Source of the DNA: a virus
Direction: 5' to 3' (one strand)
DNA: 64,000 nucleotides
Virus record (IMG/VR): IMGVR_UViG_3300037567_000704
Coordinates: 22,732-86,731 of that record
The notes beneath the pieces were generated by a model, which saw nothing but the letters and a program-made list of their open reading frames with translations, had not been told where the DNA came from and did not search any database. Position numbers and translations under genes: made by a program. Positions 28,547 to 37,577 of the stretch are shown one piece after another (the stretch's first letter is position 1; every line of letters begins with the position of its first letter).

Positions 28547-30790
28547 TCATGAATGGAATAGTGTATCTGTGGCAATAACTCTCATTGACTTAGGAGCAAT
28601 CTTGAGCATACTTCGAATCGGCCCTTTGTCCTCCGGTATTGGCAAAGGAGCCTCTGTGATGAAGTAATCATCTATGATTATGTCAAGTGACTCCTTGGTC
28701 CCAGTGCCACCCTGTTTGGTGAAAGAGAGACGAATCATATCTGAATCAGTAGTATCTGTAGTAGTATCATCAAAGTTGTCCACTGCTCTCCTCATATTGT
28801 GATAGAAAACGGGGTCATCCACTATTATCTCCAAATCTAAGTCATAGGTGGTCTTACCTTCAACAGCAATGGTAGGATTACGAGCGCCAGCAAAGGGAAC
28901 TTGGTCGGTAACGGCACTATCCACGTTGGACCCTGTGATTGTGTAGAACTGCTGAACACCTGTAGTGCCTTTCAAAGTGAAACTAGTTACTTGCCCCAAC
29001 GTCACGCCCTTGACGGTTATGATTCCGTTGTAAAACATGAAGGGCTTCTGAGTCCTCTTGGCAATTCCTGACTTCTTCCTGTTGGCTTCAGTGTTAGCAG
29101 TGTCCTCGAAGAGCCTATGCGGGTCGTATCTGTCTCCCTTGTTACTCGTTTCCAATCTGCCTGTATCCGTGTAACAGAGAGCCGCATCGAAATTCACAGT
29201 CATTCTTAGAGCAGCATCAGTATCTGCCTTGAGAGAGAAGTCCTTGACCTTGCACCCACGATACAGCCTTGTGAGTTGCTTAGTATCAGCAGCACCTCCA
29301 GAGACATCTTCAGTAATATCAGTTCCAGTATCAGCAGTATCGTTTCTTCTGATACTGACTTCCATAGCGAAAGATGGGACTGTGGACCTTGAAAAGATGA
29401 GCCTCTGCACCGGATTTTGTAAAGTAGCATAAGAAGAACTGCCGGAAGTAGTAATGAGATGGGGGCTACCTTTGGTGTTATCACCATTGAACTGGGTGAA
29501 GAAGATTGCAGAAGCGCTGACATGACTAAAACAGAATGGGTCGTCTATCCATATCGAGGAGTCTTTGATAGCCGCTATCCTCCGTATCTCAGTCTTGTTG
29601 GCTCTACTGACTATGCTATCAGCGCCATTGACGGGCCATACACCGTCACTTGCAGTTTCTCTATGGACGTTTATGTCAGTAAGATTGTCATTACTAGCCC
29701 CAGCACCCTCTGGAATCCAGACGTAATCCCCCACACCCGGAACCACATTACCAGTCAGTTCAGCAGCAGGAGTTCCGGTGTATTTGAAGAAGGAGTCGCC
29801 GGGGTTGATTGTAGTTGTAGTCTTCACCACAGTAGCGGCATTGCACAAAGCGGCGGAACTATAGTAAAGAGCATCATTATTAGAAAGAGCCGTTTTTATC
29901 CCAGCACTGCAAGTAATGGTGCTACCGGCACCACTATCGCTCGCAGCAGTGATATGACCTACATACTGACCGTATTGATTGAAAATAGCATCTCCGGGGT
30001 CTAATCCCACAGGAACAGCAGTGATTGCTATTGCGCCTGTATATCCAACAGCCTGCGCCCCATTGCTATCCACAGCCGCAACAGCAGTCACTATCGGCAT
30101 CTTGACTACCTCATGACCAAGAGTGTAGTAGAACCAACGAGCGTTGTGTATGTTGGCTTCGAAAGAGCCACCTGTGTTGATGAACCTACCCGGAACTTGG
30201 ATTGCAACATCACGACCAAGACCCACTACATGAAATCTCTTCAAGTCCACTGTGGTCTCCGGTAATGCGACTGTGCCTACCACTCCCACGAATTGGTCAG
30301 TCAGAACCGATTCTGCTGCAGCATTAGCATTAGTAGCATGTTCCATGTTGATGTCCATCGTGGGGGTCTTGTAAGGCAGAATATGTAATTTACCTACATC
30401 ATTGGTAGCAGTAGTCACATTGGCAGTAGCACTGTGAGCAGTCCTCAATGCTGGTGTGAGGGTGAGTTCAGTGGCTGATTGTGCCACTATCGTGAAAGTC
30501 CTACCACTTTTTGAGTAGTTGTCGTCTGAACTGAAAGCAGCACCGAGGTCAGAGAAGACCACCTTACTGCCTACCAGCATCCCTTTTGGAAACATTATCT
30601 GCTCACTTGCATTGACGGGCAAACCGTCTTCCCCATCTGCGAAAATAATGACGCTGGTATCTGCAATCGAGTCTTTGGTATGAGCGACAATACGCAGATT
30701 ATTCGAACCCATACCGTTTTCTAACACTATCCCAGACTCGTGTCCGAAACTGATTTCGGACAAATCACCCTTGTAGACTGTGGACGGCAT
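28547..30790 (-). CDS. Probable major tail-tube protein with inserted domain
   Basis: 747 residues. Mostly beta structure. The N-terminal part (MPSTVYKGDLSEISFGHESG; PGRFINTGGSFEANIHNARW near residue 205) and the C-terminal part (MTVNFDAALCYTDTGRL; ITVKGVTLGQVTSFTLKG; YDLDLEIIVDD) resemble tail-tube proteins, separated by an Ala/Gly/Thr-rich region that could be an insertion displayed on the tube surface. The gene lies after the tail terminator and before the tail chaperones, where the tube protein is expected. It is long for a tube protein (commonly 150-500 residues). An alternative is a tail sheath or tail-surface protein, but no sheath signature was seen. Confidence 0.6.
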   Translation of the reverse strand: MPSTVYKGDLSEISFGHESGIVLENGMGSNNLRIVAHTKDSIADTSVIIFADGEDGLPVNASEQIMFPKGMLVGSKVVFSDLGAAFSSDDNYSKSGRTFTIVAQSATELTLTPALRTAHSATANVTTATNDVGKLHILPYKTPTMDINMEHATNANAAAESVLTDQFVGVVGTVALPETTVDLKRFHVVGLGRDVAIQVPGRFINTGGSFEANIHNARWFYYTLGHEVVKMPIVTAVAAVDSNGAQAVGYTGAIAITAVPVGLDPGDAIFNQYGQYVGHITAASDSGAGSTITCSAGIKTALSNNDALYYSSAALCNAATVVKTTTTINPGDSFFKYTGTPAAELTGNVVPGVGDYVWIPEGAGASNDNLTDINVHRETASDGVWPVNGADSIVSRANKTEIRRIAAIKDSSIWIDDPFCFSHVSASAIFFTQFNGDNTKGSPHLITTSGSSSYATLQNPVQRLIFSRSTVPSFAMEVSIRRNDTADTGTDITEDVSGGAADTKQLTRLYRGCKVKDFSLKADTDAALRMTVNFDAALCYTDTGRLETSNKGDRYDPHRLFEDTANTEANRKKSGIAKRTQKPFMFYNGIITVKGVTLGQVTSFTLKGTTGVQQFYTITGSNVDSAVTDQVPFAGARNPTIAVEGKTTYDLDLEIIVDDPVFYHNMRRAVDNFDDTTTDTTDSDMIRLSFTKQGGTGTKESLDIIIDDYFITEAPLPIPEDKGPIRSMLKIAPKSMRVIATDTLFHS

Positions 30791-30804
30791 GACTCTCTCT
30801 CACC

Positions 30805-31254
30805 TCATGGGATAAGTTCTGCAAAGATAACTACTTCGATTTGGAAGGTCGTTCTGAACAACATTTTGGACCTATCTGACAAATCTGTACGTGTTTTGAA
30901 TACAAGCCTGTCAAAATTAGTGCCATCTCCCTTTCTCTTGATGTGAATACATCTACGAACCTCGTTCTCCATGTTCTGCATGTGCTTACGACTCCTCATG
31001 GTCCGAGCATCAAGAGTGATATTAATGCGCGTCGTAACAAAATCATAGAGCATTTCAGGAGTCTCTTCGTTGTGCGCTGTCTCAAAGACCAAAACGTAAT
31101 CTCGATTTTTCATATCCAACCTCTTCCCGCGCTCTGGACTGATTTCAGCGATATCTATGATTACAGGCTTGTAGTTATTGGTATTACCTCGATTCCAATT
31201 CGTGTCTAAGACATCAATCAATACGTCTAACCCTTCGAGCCAAGTAGCAGTCAT
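30805..31254 (-). CDS. Tail terminator / completion protein-like
   Basis: 149 residues, alpha/beta, starting in an ATGATG-type context after a connector gene (ATGA overlap with its stop). N-terminus TATWLEGLDVLIDVLDTNWN is helical, then VIIDIAEISPERGKRL, VLVFETAHNEETPEMLYDF and TTRINITLDARTM. The pattern of one helix, strands and a long helix before a final strand (TTFQIEVVIFAELIP) resembles gpU-like tail terminators that cap the tail tube. Position between head-tail connectors and the tail tube supports it. Assigned by pattern and synteny, not by a unique motif. Confidence 0.55.
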   Translation of the reverse strand: MTATWLEGLDVLIDVLDTNWNRGNTNNYKPVIIDIAEISPERGKRLDMKNRDYVLVFETAHNEETPEMLYDFVTTRINITLDARTMRSRKHMQNMENEVRRCIHIKRKGDGTNFDRLVFKTRTDLSDRSKMLFRTTFQIEVVIFAELIP

Positions 31255-31589
31255 ACCTTCACCTTCCTGATAATCTTCATACCCACGTATTCGAAACCTA
31301 ACTCATTCATCATGGAATTACCTTCTGTGAGCATCCTCTCCTCAACTATCTTCAAGACGCCTTTTCCCTTCTCGAAGTCTATCGGTTGCTGGGTATTCTC
31401 ATCAATCATGACTCCGTCTTTCTGGATTATTCCCGCTTCTTCAAACTCTTCCCGCTCTTTAACTGCTCTAAGTGAGACAGGTTCCTGTGAAAAGAAAGCC
31501 CTCAATTCCTTCTGTGCGTTATCGTCCTTTTTGAATCCCTTATTGATTTCAAATAAGGTCTCTACAGCGAAATCATCCTTCTTAGCCAA
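31251..31589 (-). CDS. Small head-tail joining protein, function unknown
   Basis: 112 residues from TTG 31589, chosen over the longer frame to 31670 because the TTG is preceded by GGAGGTGG with 7-base spacing, and because the longer frame would reuse 80 bases of the preceding gene. Begins AKKDDFAVETLFEINKGFKK. The protein is charged and helical (LRAVKEREEFEEAGI) and ends basic (YVGMKIIRKVKV). It sits between the connector and the tail-terminator-like gene, the usual place of a head-closure or neck protein. No family recognised. Confidence 0.7.
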   Translation of the reverse strand: MAKKDDFAVETLFEINKGFKKDDNAQKELRAFFSQEPVSLRAVKEREEFEEAGIIQKDGVMIDENTQQPIDFEKGKGVLKIVEERMLTEGNSMMNELGFEYVGMKIIRKVKV

Positions 31590-33255
31590 AGGAGACCACC
31601 TCCAAGTAACGCGGCAGAGTCCTTTCCACATCTGCTTTGTAGAGTTGGATTTTGGAAGACAAGTCCACATTCTGAGTTCCTTCTGGTATCAGAACGCTAC
31701 GGTCATCACTCATCAGTAAATCAACCGCCACCATCTTGGTGCACATATCCTCTATACCTTTCTCAAGATAACGCTCTCCATAAATGTAAGCCACCTTGAT
31801 TGCATTCCACTCGAAGAACGGGTATGAGTTGTTGAAGTAAATGATACCCATCTCGTTGTCAATCCACCAATCTCGCAGTCTACCTCTATCACCAGAAGCA
31901 CTACCGCCCTGCAAATCAACTGACAAAAGGTATTGAGTGATTTCTACACCTGTGGTGTTCAAAGTAGTTAAAGGAGTTCCGCTGAGATTAACACACCCAG
32001 TGAAAGTTCCCCACGCTGTAACGGCTCCTGTATCAGGATGGAGCGTCGTTGCCGTCTTTCCAGTGTAAGAAACTACCTCGTTACCTACCTGTAATAGACC
32101 CTTTTCAACGAAACCAGCAGTCTTAGATGCAGTGGTAGTGGCTCCATTATCATCGAAAGTGTAACCAAGAGTCACTGTAGTTGAACTCACCGATGCGCTA
32201 TATGCAGTCGCTGAGGTAGTTTCACTCACCGTTATGTTGGTAGCATCACTTACTGCGATAGTGCAAGTCTCCCCGGCAGAAGTAGAACGCATACTAGTTA
32301 TCTTGACCACACCGCTACCATAATCAGAATTAGCGGTGGCGAGGAACTCGTTATGAACAGCAACAGCAGAAGTGCTACCTTCTAAAGTGAATGTAGTAGT
32401 AGAATCACTTTGGTCTGAAAGGAAATTGACGACAGTCTTACCGACTCTGTCTTCTTTATTGATTAGGTCAGCGAAATTCTGGGCTGTAGTAATTTTGTCG
32501 AAGTCTGACCTCCATTGGTTTGTTCCCGTCCCGATTTGTAATTTGGCAAAGAATCCGTTACCAGAAGATAGGAATACGCTATCAGAAGCGAGTTTGGTAT
32601 AGTCTGTTATTATGACTCTACATTCTGCAGCACCTATCTCTCTGTAATCGTCTCCTTGCCAGAGTTCCAATCTAAGAATCTGTTGAACGTTTCTGTATAG
32701 AAGAGGAGTGGTTCCCACATAATCAGTGTAGTATCGGCGGCGATAAGGTTTGTATGTATCGAAATTGATGTATTCTGCATTAACTAGATTGGGTCTCCAA
32801 GAGTTATGAGTTATGTTGTCTATCTTGTCCTGCATCCTCTTGATTATTTTCTCCACCTTGTCTTTGGTCATACCACGAGTCCTACCATTAGTGAAGGAAG
32901 CCGTGTTCTGGACATATGCATTGTCAGCGAATTGGTAGTTAGCATGAGTGATTGAGACAGCGAAGTTCAATTGGACACCGGGTGAGTTGGTTGTCACCGA
33001 GGTAATTGTTCTCTCTGTCCCCATGGGGTCTGCATCAGAATAGAGAAGAATGATATCATCTTTACTGAATCCTATGTTCCTATAGTCCGTCCCGGTGACG
33101 TATACTGCGTTCGCTGTGCTGTCTTGAGCGACAAGAACAGCATCCTGCGGTCCTATATCGAGTAGGTCAGCGACATTCTGCGCTGTGGTGTAGACAATGG
33201 CATCTGGGTCAAGAGGCCTTGTCTCTGCTTCACCCGGACTGAATACTTGTGGCAT
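31582..33255 (-). CDS. Head-tail connector-like protein with inserted beta domain
   Basis: 557 residues, starting in a TAATG overlap with the zinc-ribbon gene. Near residue 130 there is a helical segment (MTKDKVEKIIKRMQDKIDNI followed by THNSW) like the four-helix gp6-type connector that docks under the portal. Much of the rest (residues 230-420) is Thr/Ser/Val-rich beta sequence, perhaps a surface domain. Near the C-terminus, WNAIKVAYIYGERYLEKGIE and MCTKMVAVDLLMSDDRSVLI are helical again. Its place between capsid genes and tail terminator fits a head-tail adaptor. The unusual length suggests domain accretion. Confidence 0.55.
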   Translation of the reverse strand: MPQVFSPGEAETRPLDPDAIVYTTAQNVADLLDIGPQDAVLVAQDSTANAVYVTGTDYRNIGFSKDDIILLYSDADPMGTERTITSVTTNSPGVQLNFAVSITHANYQFADNAYVQNTASFTNGRTRGMTKDKVEKIIKRMQDKIDNITHNSWRPNLVNAEYINFDTYKPYRRRYYTDYVGTTPLLYRNVQQILRLELWQGDDYREIGAAECRVIITDYTKLASDSVFLSSGNGFFAKLQIGTGTNQWRSDFDKITTAQNFADLINKEDRVGKTVVNFLSDQSDSTTTFTLEGSTSAVAVHNEFLATANSDYGSGVVKITSMRSTSAGETCTIAVSDATNITVSETTSATAYSASVSSTTVTLGYTFDDNGATTTASKTAGFVEKGLLQVGNEVVSYTGKTATTLHPDTGAVTAWGTFTGCVNLSGTPLTTLNTTGVEITQYLLSVDLQGGSASGDRGRLRDWWIDNEMGIIYFNNSYPFFEWNAIKVAYIYGERYLEKGIEDMCTKMVAVDLLMSDDRSVLIPEGTQNVDLSSKIQLYKADVERTLPRYLEVVSFG

Positions 33256-33554
33256 TAGAGCCTCGCCCCCTCATCACGATGGCCGAGGTTGTATTCCATA
33301 GGCCTTTTGCAACTCCCACAATCTTTCTTCCACATGAAATGAAGAAGACCACAGTGCTTACAACGAGTGCCAGAGCCAATATTGAGAACGTCGCCTATAT
33401 CCTTGTTTCTCTGTCGCTGCTCAGAAATTACGCCCTCCAAGGGCTTCAAATCGTTGTATACCTCGCTTGTCCCTAAGGACTCAGCCAGTCTAACATTCTC
33501 TTTTTGAGCACGAGAGATGTCGTCAAAATCGAGAGTTTTTAACTCGAAACCCAC
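33255..33554 (-). CDS. Small zinc-ribbon protein
   Basis: 99 residues from GTG 33554, preceded by GAGGGAGAT. The first 60 residues are helical and charged (FDDISRAQKENVRLAESLGT). Residues 69-85 contain two Cys pairs, CKHCGLLHFMWKKDCGSC, a C-x2-C-x10-C-x2-C zinc ribbon. Located between two small capsid-module genes and the connector. Role unknown; zinc ribbons at this position may stabilise a structural or assembly protein. Confidence 0.75.
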   Translation of the reverse strand: MGFELKTLDFDDISRAQKENVRLAESLGTSEVYNDLKPLEGVISEQRQRNKDIGDVLNIGSGTRCKHCGLLHFMWKKDCGSCKRPMEYNLGHRDEGARL

Positions 33555-33569
33555 ACATCTCCCTCACTC

Positions 33570-33770
33570 TCATGCACTACCTGTGCCATATGTAGTTGTT
33601 ACAAAAATCCAAACATTACCAAGAATAGTATGCGGGTCAGCAGACACTATTGTGGCATTACCGGCAGCAGTAACTACGGCAGCCGCTATTGTCGTAACAC
33701 TGCTCGCGCCTTCTATGAAATCCTTAGGCGGGTAAGGCCCTAGTATTGTGCACGATGTTGTTGCTGCCAT
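33570..33770 (-). CDS. Very small structural-module protein, unknown
   Basis: 66 residues, Ala/Thr/Val-rich (IAAAVVTAAGNATIVSADPH) with a beta-like C-terminus (GNVWIFVTTTYGTGSA). Starts 15 bases before the next gene's end. Its composition resembles the two neighbouring small beta proteins, so it may be another decoration or cement subunit. No family recognised. Confidence 0.6.
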   Translation of the reverse strand: MAATTSCTILGPYPPKDFIEGASSVTTIAAAVVTAAGNATIVSADPHTILGNVWIFVTTTYGTGSA

Positions 33771-33784
33771 TTAGATTACCGCCT

Positions 33785-34063
33785 TCAAGAACGGTTACCT
33801 ATCGCCATGAACTGGTAGTCGCCGCCAGACCCGCTAGTTATCGTAGCGAGATAGACCAACGTTCCGTCAATGGATGAGGCGGGTGCTGCCAAAGCGGTCG
33901 CCCCTACTCCGTTGATGAGGAAAGTATCTACGCTCGCTAGAAGGTCAGCAAAATCAATGTGACCGCTAGTTGCTCCTGAGTTAGTTAGTGTTCCAGTCAC
34001 CACAGCCTTGTTTCCAAATACTGTCGGTCTTGCGTCAAATGCTAATGTTGCTAGTAATGCCAT
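33785..34063 (-). CDS. Small beta protein, candidate capsid decoration subunit
   Basis: 92 residues. Strand-rich: KAVVTGTLTNSGATSGHIDF, then FADLLASVDTFLINGVGATA, ending GGDYQFMAIGNRS. The pattern of a Gly/Thr-rich beta protein with an ADLLASVD helix turn is often seen in small virion proteins of marine phages. It shares size range and a final FMAI ending style with the 140-residue protein directly after the capsid gene (LFMAIVS). Function inferred only from context. Confidence 0.6.
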   Translation of the reverse strand: MALLATLAFDARPTVFGNKAVVTGTLTNSGATSGHIDFADLLASVDTFLINGVGATALAAPASSIDGTLVYLATITSGSGGDYQFMAIGNRS

Positions 34064-34069
34064 TTCTAA

Positions 34070-34507
34070 TCACTCTTCTGTTTTTTCTGCCTCTTCCTTG
34101 GCTGGTTCTTCGACTATTTCCTCGATTACTTCTTCGACTATTTCCTCGACTACTTCTACTTCAGGTTCGACTACTTCTACTATCGGCTCAGGGGCGGGGG
34201 GATTTAGATGTTGCTCCACTATACCAAGTAGCGCACTCTTTGTTTTGTAACCCAGACCCAGAGATACACCCTGTTCGTCTAACCACGTTATGATATCAGG
34301 TCTTCGCCATCCAGAATCTGGAAGGCCATCCCCATCATCGTGAGTAGGAGCCTCATCTCCTTCGATTTCGAAATTCTCACCCATGTGGAAACGATTATCA
34401 TCCATCCACTTTTGAGATACATCTACCCATTGGGCCCTTGGAAAGACAACGTCCTTCCCAGCACTTCTGGTCTCGTAATGAGGACCCAAAAACCTAACCT
34501 GCGGCAA
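34070..34507 (-). CDS. HeH/LEM-like domain protein with acidic Glu-Val tail
   Basis: 145 residues. The N-terminus (MPQVRFLGPHYETRSAGKDV) is beta-like. Residues 67-103 carry a helix-extended-helix motif (WRRPDIITWLDEQGVSLGLG, then YKTKSALLGIVEQHL), similar to HeH/LEM or SAP motifs common in short phage capsid-module genes. The last 40 residues are a Glu/Val repeat (VEPEVEVVEEIVEEVIEEIV). The plan matches the SAP-domain protein at 27896-28537. Likely a head or neck assembly factor; DNA binding by the HeH motif is possible but unproven. Confidence 0.65.
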   Translation of the reverse strand: MPQVRFLGPHYETRSAGKDVVFPRAQWVDVSQKWMDDNRFHMGENFEIEGDEAPTHDDGDGLPDSGWRRPDIITWLDEQGVSLGLGYKTKSALLGIVEQHLNPPAPEPIVEVVEPEVEVVEEIVEEVIEEIVEEPAKEEAEKTEE

Positions 34508-34516
34508 TTATACACC

Positions 34517-34939
34517 TCAAGAGACTATTGCCATGAAAAGAGTTCTGTTGTCCAATGTGCCCTCTGCGAGCATTGTGGCCGTTGCACTTCCGCCGGTAGT
34601 GAGGTTAGTCGTGCAAGTCAGAGACTTACCCGCTACACCCGAACCGCCGATTATCAGTCCGTGAATGGTATCTGCATCTCCACCAACTGTGAAGACGTTA
34701 GCGTTCTGCACTAGAGTGAGAACACCCATCACGAGTTTCAACCCTCGTCCTGCTGTATTTATCGTATCGTCGTTTGTTGCTTGGAATCCAGTTATAGCGC
34801 CGGGGTAAGCATCTGCTACTCCTGCCGCACCGTCTAACCAGCGCGTGCTACCTTCTAACGCTCCTGCATACATATCTATTTCAAAATCTACGGCCATTAC
34901 GCCGCCACTTCCTGTCGTTAAACTAAATGTTACTGCCAT
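34517..34939 (-). CDS. Candidate capsid decoration / head protein next to MCP
   Basis: 140 residues, the first gene after the major capsid protein, with leader GAGGTGAAAAAAA before ATG. Predicted all-beta with Gly/Thr/Ala richness: AVTFSLTTGSGGVMAVDFEI, LKLVMGVLTLVQNANVFTVG, KSLTCTTNLTTGGSATATML. Small beta proteins directly after the capsid gene are often cement or decoration proteins that bind the outer shell. This role is inferred from position and fold pattern. Confidence 0.6.
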   Translation of the reverse strand: MAVTFSLTTGSGGVMAVDFEIDMYAGALEGSTRWLDGAAGVADAYPGAITGFQATNDDTINTAGRGLKLVMGVLTLVQNANVFTVGGDADTIHGLIIGGSGVAGKSLTCTTNLTTGGSATATMLAEGTLDNRTLFMAIVS

Positions 34940-34974
34940 TTTTTTTCACCTCTATCTCCTATAATTCTCCATCA

Positions 34975-36117
34975 TCACTTGATGTCTCGAATACTTCCTT
35001 GTCCTCCGAAGAAAGTGGTCCAGACCTCTCCCATTGTTCGGTAGAGTCCTTCCTGACCCAGTCTGTTGATGGCGAATGGGTCTCCAGTCTCGATGCCCGA
35101 CTCGAAATATTGTGTCGGTATCGCTGTGCTGAAGTATAAGTAATCTGTGTCTAGGTAATACATCCTGCTGATTCCATCAGAGTTGTAAACGTCCTTGGAT
35201 GGAATGATTGGAACACCGTTGTAAGTAGCCACGATGAACCCGGCCTCCATACCCGGAACACCCTTCACACCGTTGTAAGTGGGGGTGACCCTCTTCTCTT
35301 CCATGAACCTCTGCTGGCTCTGCAATAGTTGCTGCAGACGCATTAGAGTATCGTAGCCGGTCAGAATGACCTTCGGATTTCCACCACGAACCCAGACTTT
35401 CTGGAACAAATCATCCAGTTGGTCAAGACTCAGTGTGCGATTAGTTCCGCTTGTTGCAGCATTGCACTCAGAGTAGGACCAACCGTTGCCGCCCCCATTT
35501 CTGTTGATACTGTAGATATCTTCTCTGGTAGCCGTATAATGGGTTCCAGCAGTCATTGCGGTGGAATCACCACAAGTAATCCTGTCGAGAGATTCCAAGT
35601 TATTACCTGCTACAGTGTCTATGTCGCCAGTGAGCATCAAGTTCACCATCTCAGCGTGATGCTTGCCCATCTCTTCCTTGAGAACTTGTCGAATGTCTCC
35701 GAGGCCGTCGTCCTTGTCAGCGAGGAAAATCGCCACTTCGCTCATGTCGAATGAATGGGCGATAGTCTTGGGCTTTGCAGCAACGTGCTGGAAAGTCGGC
35801 TTGACCGTCTCAGGCAGAGTTGCATTCTCAGCAACACCGCCATGAACGGAGCCAGAGTTAGGCTTGTCTGTGATGACTCGCCATCCAGACCTGTCCCAAG
35901 GTTTCTTGGGCAGTATGCTGAAGGCATTGAATTCTTGATTCATCTGACTCCATACTTTGCGTCCGTAAATTGCTTGATAAGTCCCACCAGTAGATGAGAG
36001 CATTGGGCTGTCAGCCTTCAGTAATTCACTACCACTGTAGGTGTAACCCATTGCGTTCCCTGCGCCATAATAATAACGCTCCATGTCTGTTACTGTTCGA
36101 ATATAGTTTCTTGCCAT
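34975..36117 (-). CDS. Major capsid protein, HK97 fold
   Basis: 380 residues. Strong leader AGGAGTGATGAAGA. Features of HK97-type capsid proteins are visible: an N-terminal arm (ARNYIRTVTDMERYYYGAGN), an E-loop/P-domain region (GVAENATLPETVKPTFQHVA), the spine helix (DIRQVLKEEMGKHHAEMVN), and A-domain elements (NPKVILTGYDTLMRLQQLLQ, then NGVPIIPSKDV). C-terminal EVWTTFFGGQGSIRDIK closes the fold. It follows the protease-scaffold gene by 18 bases. There is no large N-terminal delta domain, which agrees with the scaffold being supplied by the protease fusion upstream. Confidence 0.9.
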   Translation of the reverse strand: MARNYIRTVTDMERYYYGAGNAMGYTYSGSELLKADSPMLSSTGGTYQAIYGRKVWSQMNQEFNAFSILPKKPWDRSGWRVITDKPNSGSVHGGVAENATLPETVKPTFQHVAAKPKTIAHSFDMSEVAIFLADKDDGLGDIRQVLKEEMGKHHAEMVNLMLTGDIDTVAGNNLESLDRITCGDSTAMTAGTHYTATREDIYSINRNGGGNGWSYSECNAATSGTNRTLSLDQLDDLFQKVWVRGGNPKVILTGYDTLMRLQQLLQSQQRFMEEKRVTPTYNGVKGVPGMEAGFIVATYNGVPIIPSKDVYNSDGISRMYYLDTDYLYFSTAIPTQYFESGIETGDPFAINRLGQEGLYRTMGEVWTTFFGGQGSIRDIK

Positions 36118-36135
36118 TCTTCATCACTCCTTTAT

Positions 36136-37548
36136 TCAGTCGCTCCTAAATGCTCTATTCGCTAAATTGTGAACCTCAGTCCACGACATTTCAGCAAGGT
36201 CTTCTGTTGAGGGGACCTCGAACACTGGGAGGGATTCGTTACTCTTCTGGATATTCTCGCCAATTTCGGCGGGAGTTCCGATATTCTCAATGCGCTCAGT
36301 TAGTGCAGCGATACTCTTCTGGATTTGGGCAAGTGGGCCACGAGCATCGAAGGCCTGTGCCTCGGCCTTAGTTACCTCATTAGTCCTCTCGTGCGCGTAT
36401 CGTGATGAGAAATTATTTTCCAAGGCACCCTTGAACTCTTGCTCAAGAGCAGCAGCCTTGTAGATTTCATATGCAGCCTCAACATCGCTCTCAGATACTC
36501 GGTCTGGAGTTAGGAAGTTACCCTTCTTGACTCCTCCGCCTTTACCAGAAAGGCCTGAAGCGGATAGAGCATTGGTAGAAGGCTTGCCGCTCTCGGTCGC
36601 TCGACCCTTAACTTGACCAGTCCTCTGTGGCAGACTCTGCTCCAATTCCTCAGGGGTGGAACCAGCGTTAGCCTTGGAGACATTATCGAAGTGTGAGCGT
36701 GCGGCTATTGTGTCCACGCCTGCACTCTTCAGACTTGTCTCCATCCAATCGAGATACTCAGAAGATATGACATCGGAGTATTCCGATTTCTTCTCAAACG
36801 GATTCTTTTCATCCTTATCCTTCTTGTCATCGCCATTGTCATCGTCGCTGCCTTTGTCATCGTCGTCGCCATTGCCGTTTTTCTTATCGTCCTTACCGTC
36901 TAACCAAGGAAGTCCTTTCTCCATAGAATCGAGCCTTCCTTCTAAACGACCAAGAACGTCAGTCATTTGCGTCATAACATTGTTGTCTTCTTCTGTCATT
37001 TTATTCACCTTGTCTTCTTTCAATATTCTAAATGTTGCTTCTGGATTGATTCCTTTTTCACAGATTGTTACTTCGTGTAGTTCAAGTTTGCTGATTTCTT
37101 GGTAATCGCCGTGCACTGGGTCTGATTTTCTGACTCGTTTGAATGCCTGCCCTCCGATACTGAAACCCCTTAATGCTCCTTTTCGGATTTCGGCAGCGAC
37201 TTCCTTTGCTTTTTCAATGTCGTTTCTGAGTTCTACTACTACAAACATCCCGACATCATCAACTTCGCTTTTCCACAACCTCCCTTCACTATCTGTATAA
37301 TTTGGAATCACTTCACCGACTTGTATGTTAGAATGCGCTAATTGCACGTTTCTGTATTTCGGGTCCCCCATGTATTTTTGGAATGCATCTTTGAGCGCTT
37401 CTTTGGTTATTTTATCCCCTTGCTTGTCTACTACTTCCACGCTCGCGTAGCCTGCAACGATGAGGTCTCCACCCTTGATGAGAGTGATTTTATGTTCTGA
37501 ACTGACTCGAAGAGGGGATAACACACTGGCTCTGAGTGTGGCCGCCAT
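36136..37548 (-). CDS. Prohead protease fused to scaffold
   Basis: 470 residues. Residues 20-145 match phage serine proteases of the HK97/XkdF type: LIVAGYASVEVVDKQGDKIT, catalytic His72 in VQLAHSNIQVGEVIP and catalytic Ser130 in GALRGFSIGGQAFK. After residue 180 comes a long charged region with a coiled-coil-like start and an Asp/Lys-rich stretch (about 215-250), typical of scaffolding domains. The last residues read EDLAEMSWTEVHNLANRAF, a short motif shared with the 117-residue protein at 43624-43977. The gene precedes the capsid gene. Expected role: nucleate the procapsid, then digest scaffold and trim virion proteins. The fusion means scaffold and protease are made in equal amounts. Confidence 0.85.
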   Translation of the reverse strand: MAATLRASVLSPLRVSSEHKITLIKGGDLIVAGYASVEVVDKQGDKITKEALKDAFQKYMGDPKYRNVQLAHSNIQVGEVIPNYTDSEGRLWKSEVDDVGMFVVVELRNDIEKAKEVAAEIRKGALRGFSIGGQAFKRVRKSDPVHGDYQEISKLELHEVTICEKGINPEATFRILKEDKVNKMTEEDNNVMTQMTDVLGRLEGRLDSMEKGLPWLDGKDDKKNGNGDDDDKGSDDDNGDDKKDKDEKNPFEKKSEYSDVISSEYLDWMETSLKSAGVDTIAARSHFDNVSKANAGSTPEELEQSLPQRTGQVKGRATESGKPSTNALSASGLSGKGGGVKKGNFLTPDRVSESDVEAAYEIYKAAALEQEFKGALENNFSSRYAHERTNEVTKAEAQAFDARGPLAQIQKSIAALTERIENIGTPAEIGENIQKSNESLPVFEVPSTEDLAEMSWTEVHNLANRAFRSD

Positions 37549-37577
37549 ACTACTTTAATGAAGCGACACCAAAAATA

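Noticed and set aside
31590-31670. Longer start for the gene at 31251
   Set aside because: Would reuse the end of the preceding gene and lacks a leader, while TTG 31589 has GGAGGTGG at good spacing.
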